Assembly: GCF_014640195.1 (NCBI RefSeq)
Contig: NZ_BMGM01000004.1
Location: 124,001-188,000 of the forward strand
Direction of reading: 5' to 3'
DNA: 64,000 nt
From: Psychroflexus planctonicus
GTDB taxonomy: Bacteria > Bacteroidota > Bacteroidia > Flavobacteriales > Flavobacteriaceae
Shown here piece by piece: positions 8,294-16,975 of this stretch; the first letter of the stretch is position 1; each line of letters starts with the position of its first letter. Both the position numbers and the translations under genes were made by a program. The notes beneath the pieces were generated by a model. It had not been told where the DNA came from, did not search any database, and worked only from the letters and a program-made list of their open reading frames with translations.

Positions 8294-8346
8294 CTGTCAT
8301 TCCGTAAAAATTTATAAAGTAAATTGTATACGGAATCTCATGATGA
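8294..8346. repeat. Palindromic element P2
   Basis: Same unit as P1: CTGTCATTCCGTA ... TACGGAATCTCATGATGA, with arms ATTCCGTA/TACGGAAT. It starts 25 bp after a glycosyltransferase stop codon, so its hairpin could also act in 3'-end formation of that mRNA. Confidence 0.85.
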
Positions 8347-8395
8347 AAACCTATATTTTTTCAAAACAATTCCAAACCAATAATCGAAAACCTAC

Positions 8396-8764
8396 AACTT
8401 CAATGAGATAGCAATTTATAATTGCATAATTGCCTGCCCAATCTGTCGTTGTATCGATAGTTATGTGAATTAATCCCGAGAAACGTAGTGAATCGGGACA
8501 GCTAAAAAGTTCTCGATAGTTCTGCTGAGTATAATCGAAGAACAATTCTGCAAACAACGGTTTAAATAAAAAAACAGAAATTATTCGTAGCAGAATCACT
8601 CGAACAGACAACTGAAAACAGCGTAGCGATATAACAGTGAGCCTGCGAACCTCACAACTTTTACAACAGCGCAGCTACATAACTTCTCATATCTAACAAC
8701 ATTCAAAAAAACCTGTCATTCCGTAAAAATTGATGAAGTAAATTTTATACGGAATCTCATGATA
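8396..8764. repeat. Composite intergenic repeat, copy C (full length, ends in palindrome P3)
   Basis: About 370 bp, colinear with copy A, in the same orientation. It carries a ~20-bp insertion relative to A near its right part ('ACAGCGCAGCTACATAAC') and ends in palindromic element P3 at 8713-8764. Together with copies A and B it brackets the glycan gene groups 3314-8269, so recombination between A and C would delete or duplicate about 5.7 kb. Confidence 0.82.
8713..8764. repeat. Palindromic element P3 (right end of copy C)
   Basis: CTGTCATTCCGTA ... TACGGAATCTCATGAT, the same 8-bp perfect outer arms as P1, P2 and P4. It lies 25 bp upstream of the MBOAT start codon. Confidence 0.85.
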
Positions 8765-8788
8765 AAACCCAAATTATAATAAACATAA

Positions 8789-10213
8789 ATGCTTTTCAAT
8801 TCCATTTCTTTTTTAATTTTTCTACCCATAGTATTTGCACTTTTCTGGTTAGCAAATAAAAAATTGCAATTGCAAAACTTGATTGTTTTGATAGCGAGTT
8901 ATGTATTTTATGCATGGTGGGATTGGCGATTTCTAGGCTTAATTATAGCTAGTACTTTGGTGGATTATGCAGTGGGAATAAACCTTGAGAAAACTACTGC
9001 AAAGTCAAGGAGAAAAGTGTTAGTGGCTATGAGTCTACTATTTAATTTAGGACTTCTAGGCTTTTTTAAATATTACAATTTCTTCGTAGAATCCTTCATT
9101 GAAGCATTTGAAACAGCTGGAATCAGTTTAGAAGCTTCCACTTTACAGATTATACTTCCAGTAGGAATTTCATTTTATACTTTCCAAACACTTAGTTACA
9201 CTTTAGATGTGTATAAAAGAGAAATTTCAGCAAGTAAGAATCTGCTTTCGTTTGCTACTTATGTAGCCTTTTTTCCACAGTTAGTAGCAGGACCAATTGA
9301 ACGAGCAGCTCAACTCTTACCCCAATTTAGTTTACCTAAAAAGTTCGACTACCAATTGGCTAAATCGGGGATTTATTTAATGATATGGGGCTTGTTTAAA
9401 AAAGTAGTGGTAGCCGATAACTGCGCCTTTTTTGTCAATCAAATTTTTGATAATCCTGTACAAGAATCATCCGTAACTTTGTTATTAGGAGCGGTGCTTT
9501 TTGCCTTTCAGATTTATGGTGATTTTTCTGGGTATTCAGATATTGCCATTGGGGTTGCACGTTTATTTGGGTTTAAATTAATGACCAATTTTTCTTATCC
9601 CTATTTTTCAAGAGATATAGCTGAATTTTGGCGAAGATGGCATATTTCACTATCTACTTGGTTTAGGGATTATTTGTATATTCCGCTTGGTGGTTCACGG
9701 GCTACTAAATTGAAGCAAGTAAGAAATGTATTCATTATTTTCTTAGTGAGTGGTTTTTGGCATGGAGCAAATTGGACTTTCGTTGTTTGGGGCGGTATTC
9801 ATGCATTGCTTTTTTTACCACTTTTATTAGTGAAGGCCAATAGAAAAAACTTAGAAGGCAACCACTTGAATTTGAAAAATATATCAAGCATTATATTTAC
9901 TTTTTTATTGGTCACCTTTGCTTGGGTATTTTTTAGAGCAGCTAATCTTGGTGAAGCTTGGCAGTATATAGTTGAGATTTTAAAAATGGATGATTTGAGC
10001 ATGAATTTATTTTTAAAATCGAATAAATACATGCTGTTTTTTGGGGTTTCACTATTTAGTATACTTGTCCTTTTGTTAACGGAGTACACTGCTTTTGCTA
10101 ATAATAAAAAAGAAGTACAGTTGAATAAATGGAAATCATTTATCGTAGTCATTTTAATTCTATTTTTAGGCGTTTTCAAAAACCCATCTGATTTTATTTA
10201 TTTCCAATTTTAG
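8789..10213 (+). CDS. MBOAT family O-acyltransferase (AlgI-like)
   Basis: A protein of 474 residues, polytopic (about 11 membrane segments), starting 'MLFNSISFLIFLPIVF' as AlgI-like proteins do. It has the family landmarks 'FFPQLVAGPIERA', 'GDFSGYSDIAIGVARLFG', 'FWRRWHISLSTWFRDYLYIP' with His285, and 'VSGFWHGANWTFVVWGG' with the presumed catalytic His325. These proteins pass acyl (often acetyl) groups across the inner membrane for O-acylation of exopolysaccharide, cell wall or LPS sugars. The next gene encodes a membrane-anchored SGNH-like protein whose start is 5 bp downstream, the usual two-component arrangement (AlgI with AlgJ/X-like, or PatA/PatB). Confidence 0.92.
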   Translation: MLFNSISFLIFLPIVFALFWLANKKLQLQNLIVLIASYVFYAWWDWRFLGLIIASTLVDYAVGINLEKTTAKSRRKVLVAMSLLFNLGLLGFFKYYNFFVESFIEAFETAGISLEASTLQIILPVGISFYTFQTLSYTLDVYKREISASKNLLSFATYVAFFPQLVAGPIERAAQLLPQFSLPKKFDYQLAKSGIYLMIWGLFKKVVVADNCAFFVNQIFDNPVQESSVTLLLGAVLFAFQIYGDFSGYSDIAIGVARLFGFKLMTNFSYPYFSRDIAEFWRRWHISLSTWFRDYLYIPLGGSRATKLKQVRNVFIIFLVSGFWHGANWTFVVWGGIHALLFLPLLLVKANRKNLEGNHLNLKNISSIIFTFLLVTFAWVFFRAANLGEAWQYIVEILKMDDLSMNLFLKSNKYMLFFGVSLFSILVLLLTEYTAFANNKKEVQLNKWKSFIVVILILFLGVFKNPSDFIYFQF

Positions 10214-10218
10214 TGTTT

Positions 10219-11097
10219 ATGAAAAAGTTTCTAAAACAGATCACGATTTATGGACTCTTGGTTTTGCTTATATTGAATGGCATCAGCTTGGTTGTCTTTT
10301 ACATTCATCAAAAAAGTAAATTATATAAGCCGTCCTTTATTAGCAATACAGTAGAAAATCAAAATTATGATTATATCATCTTAGGATCAAGTATGGGATT
10401 AACGAGTATCGACACGAAGTTGGTAGATCAAATGAATTCCACATCAGGTTTAAATGCTTCCATGGACGATACTAGCTTGGGCACCCATTATCTGATGTTA
10501 AAGCACTTTTTGGAAAGTGGTGGAAGTACGGATAAGGTTTTTGTGACCATAAGTCCGAGGGATGTTGCCAATAAAAATCCTAAAGAAAGTACAAACGATT
10601 ATCGATTCTTGCCTTATATATATCGTGACTACGTCCATAAGCACTTCAATGAAAAATTAGGACCAACTCATTACTTGAGTCTTTCCTATTGGCAACCTTT
10701 TGTTGGAGTTTCTTACTATAATTTAGAAATGGCAGCATCTTCAGCCCAAGCTTTAATTCAGCCTAACAAACGAAATCGATTTGATGATAAAGGAAATTAC
10801 TCCTACCCTATAACAGGAAATCCACCCAAAAATGAACTAGATGAAATTACGCTTGCTTGGGAAAATCCATATTTAGTAAAAATTGAAAGCCTAGCAAAAG
10901 AAAACAATATCGACTTATTTTATTACCAGGCTCCAATTTACAACTTAAAAGTAATTACCCTGGATCCCAAGAAAAACTTGATTAATCATGCTAATAAAAT
11001 AAATGACCCATCTTTGTTTTACGATAAAATTCATGTAAACGCTTTAGGGAGAGAAGAAATAACCAAAATTTTCGCAAATGAAATATCGCTTGAATAA
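10219..11097 (+). CDS. SGNH/GDSL-like membrane-anchored protein, probable acyltransferase partner of the MBOAT protein
   Basis: A protein of 292 residues with an N-terminal membrane anchor (about residues 5-28) and a periplasmic domain. The SGNH block I Ser is probably in 'YIILGSSMG' and the block V Asp-His pair in 'FYDKIHVNALGREEI' near the C-terminus, as in DltD/AlgX-type partners. Block II/III residues are not clear. I chose ATG 10219; a GTG at 10213 overlapping the MBOAT stop is also possible. It would complete acyl transfer onto a glycan. The pairing is supported by adjacency, while the assignment of catalytic residues is moderate. Confidence 0.7.
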   Translation: MKKFLKQITIYGLLVLLILNGISLVVFYIHQKSKLYKPSFISNTVENQNYDYIILGSSMGLTSIDTKLVDQMNSTSGLNASMDDTSLGTHYLMLKHFLESGGSTDKVFVTISPRDVANKNPKESTNDYRFLPYIYRDYVHKHFNEKLGPTHYLSLSYWQPFVGVSYYNLEMAASSAQALIQPNKRNRFDDKGNYSYPITGNPPKNELDEITLAWENPYLVKIESLAKENNIDLFYYQAPIYNLKVITLDPKKNLINHANKINDPSLFYDKIHVNALGREEITKIFANEISLE

Positions 11098-11118
11098 GAG
11101 CCAATATGTTAGTATATT

Positions 11119-11250
11119 CTGTCATTCCGTAAAAATTGATGAAGTAAATTGTATACGGAATCTCATGATGAAAACCTATATCTTTCAAAACACCACCAAA
11201 CCAATAACCGACAACAGAAAACAGAAAACCGACAACCGTCAACAGACAAC
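11119..11250. repeat. Palindromic element P4 followed by heptamer tandem repeat
   Basis: P4 (11119-11170) repeats the P1-P3 unit with arms ATTCCGTA/TACGGAAT. From 11199 seven complete 7-mers follow without a break: AACCAAT, AACCGAC, AACAGAA, AACAGAA, AACCGAC, AACCGTC, AACAGAC. The element sits between the converging SGNH and ABC-transporter genes, where a hairpin could also end transcription. Confidence 0.82.
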
Positions 11251-11271
11251 ACTTTTATCAATAAAGCCAAA

Positions 11272-13095
11272 TTACCCCAAATTCTGCATGTCGACTAGTT
11301 TTTTGTAGGTTCCGTTTTTAGCTATTAAACTTTGATGTGTGCCTTGCTCTACAATTTCACCGCGGTGTAAAACAATAATCTCATCTGCATTTTGAATGGT
11401 CGAAAGTCGGTGAGCAATTACTACAGACGTTCGGTTTTTCATCATGTTTTCTAAAGCTTCTTGTACCAAGCGTTCGCTTTCGGTGTCCAATGCAGAAGTT
11501 GCTTCATCTAAAATCATGATGGGTGGATTTTTAAGCACAGCTCTAGCAATAGAAATCCGTTGTTTTTGACCACCACTTAACTTATTACCACTATCGCCAA
11601 TATTGGTATCCAGGCCTTTAGGTAAAGCCATGACAAAATCATGTGCGTTAGCAATTTGCAAGGCTTCAATTAACTCTTCTTCGCTCGCATTTTCCTTTCC
11701 GAGCTTCAAATTTTCCCGAATCGTATCATTAAACAAAATGGAATCTTGGGTAACCAATCCCATTAAACCACGTAAGCTATGGAGTTTCATATCTTTGATA
11801 GAAACGCCATCAATTTCAATACTGCCTTCGTTTACTTCATAAAAACGAGTAAGTAAATTAGCAATGGTCGATTTTCCACTTCCCGATTGACCTACCAAAG
11901 CAATGGTTTTTCCTTTCGGAATATTCACCGAAAAATTCTTCAACACATAATCATCTTCATATTTAAAGTTGATGTTTTTGATGGCAATAGAAGAAGTGAA
12001 ATCATTTTTCTCTACCGCATCAGGTTGATCTTCAATTTCATTTTTGGTTTCTAAAATAGATAAGATGCGTTCTGCAGCTGCGTTCCCTTTTTTGATGCTG
12101 TAAGATGCTTTTGAAATGGCCTTTGCAGGAGTTAAAATTTGGTAGGAAAGTCCCATATAGGCAATAAACATACTGGCGTCTAAGCTTCCATCAATCAAAA
12201 CCATTCTGCCGCCATACCAAAGTAAAATGGCAATTACACCAATTCCTAAAAATTCACTAGTAGGCGAAGCCAAGTTTTGACGATTCAATAATTTATTGGA
12301 AAAGTTATAAAATTCTTGAGTTGAATGCCTAAATTTTCTATTGAAAATTCCTTCTGCATTGAAGCCTTTGATGATTTTTAGCCCACCTAAAGTTTCTTCT
12401 AAAATAGACAAAAACATGCCTTGTTCCTTTTGAACTCGATCTGATTTCTTTTTTAAAGATTTACCTATCCTAGAAATGATAAAACCGGATATAGGAATAA
12501 ATATGAAAACAAACACGGTTAATTCCCAACTGATTACCACCATGGCAAATATGGTAAATAGGATGGTTAAAGGTTCACGAACAATCAATTCTAAAATAGA
12601 TAAAAAAGAATGTTGCACTTCCAGCACATCGCTAGTAATTCGGGCTATGGTATCTCCTTTTCGCTTTTCTGAATAATGCGAAAGCGGCAATTCTACCGTT
12701 TTTTTATACATGGCATTCCGAACGTCTTTAAGTACGCCATTTCTCAGAAAAGTAATAAAAAACATCGCCAAGTAATTGAAAATATTTTTCAATAAAAACA
12801 TGCTAATCACGATGCCAACCATGTAAATCAATACATCATCTACGCCTTGTTCTGCTTTTTCAGTTACAAAATAGTTGAGTAAATCTTCTAAATATGTTTT
12901 TGCATTATCAATTCCGCTCCATTCAGGTTTTATGTAAACGGGTTCATCTTCACCAAACAAAACTTTAAGCAATGGAAAAAGCGAAATCATAGCTAAGGTA
13001 CTAAACACAGCAAATAGCACATTTGAAATAATATTCAAAATAGCATAGGATTTGTAAGGCTTCGCAAAGCGAAGTATTTTTTTAAAATAGGTCAT
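11272..13095 (-). CDS. ABC transporter, fused permease and ATPase (MsbA-type exporter)
   Basis: A protein of 607 residues. The N-terminal ~330 residues are a type-1 exporter membrane domain with six helices. The ATPase domain has Walker A 'GQSGSGKST' (402-410), Q-loop 'VTQDS', signature LSGGQKQR (506-513), Walker B 'IMILDEATSALD' (D530, E531) and the His switch 'VIAHRLST'. Half-transporters of this layout act as homodimers; MsbA flips lipid A. It is the last gene of a four-gene minus-strand group (DUF4199, GT2, phosphohexomutase, ABC) and starts 21 bp after the mutase stop. A lipid A or glycolipid flippase role is likely but unproven. Confidence 0.88.
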   Translation of the reverse strand: MTYFKKILRFAKPYKSYAILNIISNVLFAVFSTLAMISLFPLLKVLFGEDEPVYIKPEWSGIDNAKTYLEDLLNYFVTEKAEQGVDDVLIYMVGIVISMFLLKNIFNYLAMFFITFLRNGVLKDVRNAMYKKTVELPLSHYSEKRKGDTIARITSDVLEVQHSFLSILELIVREPLTILFTIFAMVVISWELTVFVFIFIPISGFIISRIGKSLKKKSDRVQKEQGMFLSILEETLGGLKIIKGFNAEGIFNRKFRHSTQEFYNFSNKLLNRQNLASPTSEFLGIGVIAILLWYGGRMVLIDGSLDASMFIAYMGLSYQILTPAKAISKASYSIKKGNAAAERILSILETKNEIEDQPDAVEKNDFTSSIAIKNINFKYEDDYVLKNFSVNIPKGKTIALVGQSGSGKSTIANLLTRFYEVNEGSIEIDGVSIKDMKLHSLRGLMGLVTQDSILFNDTIRENLKLGKENASEEELIEALQIANAHDFVMALPKGLDTNIGDSGNKLSGGQKQRISIARAVLKNPPIMILDEATSALDTESERLVQEALENMMKNRTSVVIAHRLSTIQNADEIIVLHRGEIVEQGTHQSLIAKNGTYKKLVDMQNLG

Positions 13096-13116
13096 TCACT
13101 TTATTTTCAGAAGTAA

Positions 13117-14835
13117 TTAAACTCCCAGTTCTTTCAATATCTGTTGAATTTTCTGCTGCGCTTCTTCTTTTTTCGTCTCAAAATTTTCAACCTGATCTAA
13201 AGTTGAATTCACACTGACGTAAAACTTAATTTTTGGTTCTGTTCCGCTAGGTCGAGCAGCTACTTTGCTTCCTTTTTCTGTGTAATAAATCAGTACGTTA
13301 GATTTTGGAATGTCGATTTGATGGCTTTTGTTTTCTTGAAAATTCTTGGCTTCAGACGTAGCATAATCTTCAACTAAAATCACTTTTTCACCATTGATTT
13401 CCGTAAGTGGATTTTTTCGTAAATCAATCATTTTTTGTTTGATTTCAGCAGCACCATCTAAGCCTTTTTTTACCAAAGCCACCAAATGTTCCTGGTAATA
13501 GCCATGCTCAACATATAGTTCTTTCAATTGATCTAAGAGTGTTTTTCCTTTTGCTTTGAGTTCCGCAGCCATTTCGCAAGCTAATAATATAGAAGTATTG
13601 GCATCTTTGTCCCTAACAAAATCGCCCACCATATAGCCAAAACTTTCTTCGCCGCCACCGATAAAGCTTAGCTCAGGATGATCTTTAATCAATTTGGCAA
13701 TCCATTTGAAGCCGGTTAAACCTTCTTTGTAAGTTACACTATAACTTTCTGTCAAAACGCGCATCATTGGAGTCGAAACAATAGTAGAAGCAACAAATTC
13801 TTTACCTGTAAGTTTGTTTTGTTCTTTCCATTTTTCCAACAAATACCAAGTCATGAGTACCATGGTTTGGTTTCCGTTAAGCAATTCAATTTCGTTATTT
13901 TCATTTCTTACGGCAATTCCTAAACGGTCGCCATCAGGATCGGTTCCAATAACAATATCGCTGCCTTTCTCTTTAGCAAGTTCAATGGCCATGCTTAAAG
14001 CTTCTGGTTCTTCTGGATTAGGCGATTTTACCGTTGGGAAGTTTCCATCTGGTTCGGCTTGCTCCTGAACAATATGTAGTTGTGTAAATCCTGCCTTTTC
14101 TAAAATAGGCGGAACTAAAGTAATAGAAGTTCCGTGTAGTGATGTGAAGCAAATATTTAGCTTTTTTCTGTTCTCTGCTGAAACACCAAAAGTTCCATTT
14201 GCTATGGATTCTTCTATATAAACTTTATCCGCTTCTTTATCGATCAGTTCAATCAATTCTTCATTGCCTTTAAACAAGACTTCATCAAATTGAAGCGATT
14301 CAATTTCAGCAATAATCTCTTCGTCTTGGGGTGGCACTAACTGCCCGCCATCTTCCCAATACACTTTGTAACCGTTGTATTCGGGCGGATTGTGACTTGC
14401 CGTTAAAACAATGCCACATTGGCAATTGAATTTTTTAACGGAATAGGATAGGAGTGGAGTGGGCCTTAACTCTGAAAACAACAAAACTTTTATTCCATTA
14501 GCTGCAAATACATTGGCTACAATACGCGCTAAAGTGTCGCTATTTTTTCTGCAATCGTAAGCAATAGCCACCTTAATTTCTTCTAAATCTGGGAAGGATT
14601 TTTTTAGGTAATTGGCAATACCTTGTGTGTTTTTACCTAGGGTGTATTTGTTAATTCGGTTGGTTCCAACACCCATGATACCACGCATTCCACCTGTTCC
14701 AAAAGCAAGGTTTTGATAAAAACTTTCTTCTAAATTTTTAGGGTCATGGTCTATTAAATCTTGTGTTTCTTTTCGTGTATCTTCATCAAAAAAATGAGAT
14801 AACCAATAGCTTGCCTTTTTTAAAATATCTTCCAT
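13117..14835 (-). CDS. Phospho-sugar mutase (phosphoglucomutase/phosphomannomutase family)
   Basis: A protein of 572 residues, the long bacterial PGM type. It has the phosphoserine loop 'TASHNP' (Ser147), metal loop 'DPDGDR' (D299, D301, D303), sugar-specificity loop 'GGGEESFGY' and the phosphate-binding 'RPSGTEPK' near the C-terminus. All four active-site regions are intact. It interconverts hexose 1- and 6-phosphates, feeding nucleotide-sugar synthesis for the envelope and also linking to the maltose pathway encoded 23 kb away. It lies 10 bp after the GT2 gene in the same operon. Whether glucose, mannose or both are used cannot be read here. Confidence 0.92.
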   Translation of the reverse strand: MEDILKKASYWLSHFFDEDTRKETQDLIDHDPKNLEESFYQNLAFGTGGMRGIMGVGTNRINKYTLGKNTQGIANYLKKSFPDLEEIKVAIAYDCRKNSDTLARIVANVFAANGIKVLLFSELRPTPLLSYSVKKFNCQCGIVLTASHNPPEYNGYKVYWEDGGQLVPPQDEEIIAEIESLQFDEVLFKGNEELIELIDKEADKVYIEESIANGTFGVSAENRKKLNICFTSLHGTSITLVPPILEKAGFTQLHIVQEQAEPDGNFPTVKSPNPEEPEALSMAIELAKEKGSDIVIGTDPDGDRLGIAVRNENNEIELLNGNQTMVLMTWYLLEKWKEQNKLTGKEFVASTIVSTPMMRVLTESYSVTYKEGLTGFKWIAKLIKDHPELSFIGGGEESFGYMVGDFVRDKDANTSILLACEMAAELKAKGKTLLDQLKELYVEHGYYQEHLVALVKKGLDGAAEIKQKMIDLRKNPLTEINGEKVILVEDYATSEAKNFQENKSHQIDIPKSNVLIYYTEKGSKVAARPSGTEPKIKFYVSVNSTLDQVENFETKKEEAQQKIQQILKELGV

Positions 14836-14845
14836 TTGATTGTAT

Positions 14846-15811
14846 TTATAGGTTGTTAGTCGATTTTATTTTATAATTTATTCTATTACTGCTATTTAAA
14901 ATGATGAGCTCTCCTAAAAATCCAGCGATAAAAAGCAGTAATCCCATGATCATCGCGGTTAAAGCTATAAAAAACCAGGGATTATCGGTTACTAAAATGG
15001 CTGGTTTTTGAATATATAATTTATACAATTTAGAACCGCCAATCCAAGCTGCAGCTCCAAAACCTATGATAAACATGCTTACGCCCCAAGCGCCAAAAAA
15101 ATGCATAGGTCTTTTTCCAAATTTACCTAAAAACCAAATGCTAATCAAATCTAAGAAACCATGCATGAAACGCTCTGAGCCAAATTTGGTTTCGCCGTGT
15201 TTTCTAGCTTGGTGCTGTACTACTTTTTCACCTATTTTATCAAATCCTGCATTTTTGGCTAATACCGGGATATAACGGTGCATCTCTCCAGTAACTTCAA
15301 TATTTTTAATAACGTTTTTAGCATAGGCTTTTAAGCCACAATTAAAATCGTGTAAAGCCAATCCTGATGTTTTTCTAGCTACTTTATTAAATAGTTTTGA
15401 AGGTAAGTTTTTGGTGAAAAACGAATCATGCCTAACTTTTTTCCATCCAGATACCAAGTGAAATCCTTGTTTTGTAATCATAGTATACAATTCAGGAATT
15501 TCTTCTGGATTGTCTTGTAAATCGGCATCCATAGTAATGACAACATCTCCATTGGCTTCAACAAATCCAGCATGCAAAGCTTGAGATTTACCATAGTTTT
15601 TTAAAAACTGAATGCCTTTTATCGTGTTGGATTGTGCTATGAGTTGCTCTATAACTTCCCAAGATTTGTCTGTACTTCCATCGTCAATAAAAATCACTTC
15701 GTATTGAAAGTCATGCTTTTGCATAACACGTTGAATCCATTGCGATAATTCTACAAGTGATTCAGCTTCGTTGAGTAATGGAATTACAATGGAAAGTTGA
15801 AGACTTTTCAT
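14846..15811 (-). CDS. GT2 family glycosyltransferase (polyprenyl-phosphate sugar synthase-like)
   Basis: A protein of 321 residues. The GT-A domain has 'SIVIPLLNEAESL', 'IFIDDGSTDKSWE', and the DxD-like 'TMDADLQDNPEEI' motif, and 'FNCGLKAY' follows. Two C-terminal membrane helices (about 235-260 and 275-305) match the dolichol/undecaprenyl-phosphate glycosyltransferase class such as GtrB/DPM1. It would load a hexose on a lipid carrier at the cytoplasmic face. The start ATG directly abuts the stop of the DUF4199 gene, so they are co-transcribed. Confidence 0.88.
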   Translation of the reverse strand: MKSLQLSIVIPLLNEAESLVELSQWIQRVMQKHDFQYEVIFIDDGSTDKSWEVIEQLIAQSNTIKGIQFLKNYGKSQALHAGFVEANGDVVITMDADLQDNPEEIPELYTMITKQGFHLVSGWKKVRHDSFFTKNLPSKLFNKVARKTSGLALHDFNCGLKAYAKNVIKNIEVTGEMHRYIPVLAKNAGFDKIGEKVVQHQARKHGETKFGSERFMHGFLDLISIWFLGKFGKRPMHFFGAWGVSMFIIGFGAAAWIGGSKLYKLYIQKPAILVTDNPWFFIALTAMIMGLLLFIAGFLGELIILNSSNRINYKIKSTNNL

Positions 15812-16333
15812 TTAGGAATTTTTATTTCGGTTTATCAAACCGATGATGAGTCCAAAAATAAAGGTTTTGAAAAGTTGACCAATTAATGCAATGGTAGCCA
15901 ATACAAAAGGTGATGTAAATAAAAGAGCCGCTTTTTCGGCCATTTCTGCTTCTTCGTCAGTTTTTAATTGTCCGCTTTCTCTTTGTAATTGCAATTGATT
16001 TTGAATTTCTTCTCGCGCAGTTTCTACAAATTCGGTATTGATGAAGCTGTAGTTTACGTACATAAATAAGGCATATCCTAAACCACCAATAGCACCAATG
16101 GCCAAACCTAATTTAATTCCAGAAGCTAAATCGATTAGTCCATCGCCCAAACTTTTAAATTCGTTTGTGGCTTGCCAAACAATTAAAAAACTAAGCACAA
16201 TGCCGCCAATACTAATTACCACTTGGTTTTTTAAGTCGAAGCTTTCTTCTACAACTAGAATTAATATGTAAAGCAATGCGTAAAAGCCACCGTATTTGAA
16301 GCCTAAAGATTTGATGTTGTTCTGTGTGTCCAT
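15812..16333 (-). CDS. DUF4199 domain-containing membrane protein
   Basis: A protein of 173 residues starting at ATG 16333 (the frame stays open to a TTG at 16354 but the ATG is better). Hydrophobic segments lie near residues 15-35, 45-65, 75-100 and 140-165, with an acidic Gln/Glu-rich stretch between the last two, the layout of the Bacteroidota-specific DUF4199 family. The function is unknown. Its position as first gene before a lipid-linked glycosyltransferase hints at an envelope role. Confidence 0.78.
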   Translation of the reverse strand: MDTQNNIKSLGFKYGGFYALLYILILVVEESFDLKNQVVISIGGIVLSFLIVWQATNEFKSLGDGLIDLASGIKLGLAIGAIGGLGYALFMYVNYSFINTEFVETAREEIQNQLQLQRESGQLKTDEEAEMAEKAALLFTSPFVLATIALIGQLFKTFIFGLIIGLINRNKNS

Positions 16334-16447
16334 TCTTTTTTTATGAATTAACAAAGATAGTAATTTCAGTATTTTACAAGGATTAAAAAGAAGTTTTAGC
16401 TAGTTTAGATTGGGCTAAATTTATTCTAGTAAAATTAATTGATTTAT

Positions 16448-16479
16448 TTTGTTAGATGAATTGCTTTTAGTTACATTTG
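16448..16479 (+). promoter_or_regulatory. Bacteroidota-type promoter for L31
   Basis: TTTG at 16448-16451, a 20-bp spacer, then TACATTTG at 16472-16479, which is a full match to the Bacteroidota sigma-ABfr consensus (-33 TTTG, -7 TAnnTTTG). It lies 30 bp upstream of the rpmE start codon. Confidence 0.72.
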
Positions 16480-16508
16480 CATCCTGAAAATTTGAAAGAA
16501 TAAACACA

Positions 16509-16760
16509 ATGAGAAAAGATATACATCCTGAAAATTATAGAATGGTTGCTTTTAAAGATATGTCTAATGAAGATGTATTTTTAACGAAGTCTACAGCAGA
16601 AACCAAAGAAACAATTGAAGTTGATGGTGTTGAATATCCCTTATTCAAACTTGAAATTTCAAGAACTTCTCACCCTTTTTACACTGGAAAAACTAAATTA
16701 GTAGATTCAGCTGGACGTATTGACAAGTTCAAAAACAAATACAAGAAATTTAAAAAGTAA
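16509..16760 (+). CDS. rpmE2: 50S ribosomal protein L31 type B
   Basis: A protein of 83 residues. '[19 protein letters not shown]' and '[22 protein letters not shown]' are the L31 signature. The CxxC zinc motifs of type A L31 are absent, which makes it the zinc-independent type B; length also fits. It is a monocistronic gene with its own promoter and a downstream hairpin. Type B L31 is used under zinc limitation in bacteria that carry both types, but many Bacteroidota have only this one. Confidence 0.95.
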   Translation: MRKDIHPENYRMVAFKDMSNEDVFLTKSTAETKETIEVDGVEYPLFKLEISRTSHPFYTGKTKLVDSAGRIDKFKNKYKKFKK

Positions 16761-16784
16761 GCTTTTTAAATTTTCAATATATTT

Positions 16785-16812
16785 AAAGCCGTCTCGATTG
16801 AGATGGCTTTCT
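16785..16812 (+). terminator. Rho-independent terminator after L31
   Basis: Inverted repeat AAAGCCGTCTC/GAGATGGCTTT (one G-T pair) with a 4-nt loop, followed by a T-rich stretch. It lies 25 bp after the L31 stop codon. Confidence 0.65.
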
Positions 16813-16963
16813 TAGTTTGTACAACATTGTAATAAAAAGTAGCTTTATTTAGATGCTCTAGATTTCGATTTCTTCTCAAACTTTTTTAAAATGAGAAATG
16901 AGAAACAAAAATATATTTTCTCATTTGTTTATCCACATCATCATTTTATTCAAATGCTATCTC

Positions 16964-16971
16964 TATTTTTG
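16964..16971 (+). promoter_or_regulatory. -7 box of the RNase P RNA promoter
   Basis: TATTTTTG matches TAnnTTTG and lies 4-5 bp before the first base of the P RNA closing helix, the right distance for transcription starting at about 16976. The -33 element is weak (T-rich, no clear TTTG). Confidence 0.5.
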
Positions 16972-16975
16972 CGCA

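Larger units (their letters stand above)
8270..8788. other. Repeat-rich intergenic gap, no gene
   Basis: 519 bp between a glycosyltransferase and the MBOAT gene. It contains P2, a short heptamer run (8375-8402: AACCAAT, AATCGAA, AACCTAC, AACTTCA) and composite repeat copy C ending in P3. Nothing else is visible. The MBOAT promoter must lie within or just after copy C, within 25 bp of the start codon, so read-through from the cluster is likely. Confidence 0.75.

Noticed and set aside
8351-8611. 86-codon open frame on the minus strand
   Set aside because: It lies wholly in composite repeat copy C and its relative in copy A is not conserved as a protein; there is no recognisable domain.
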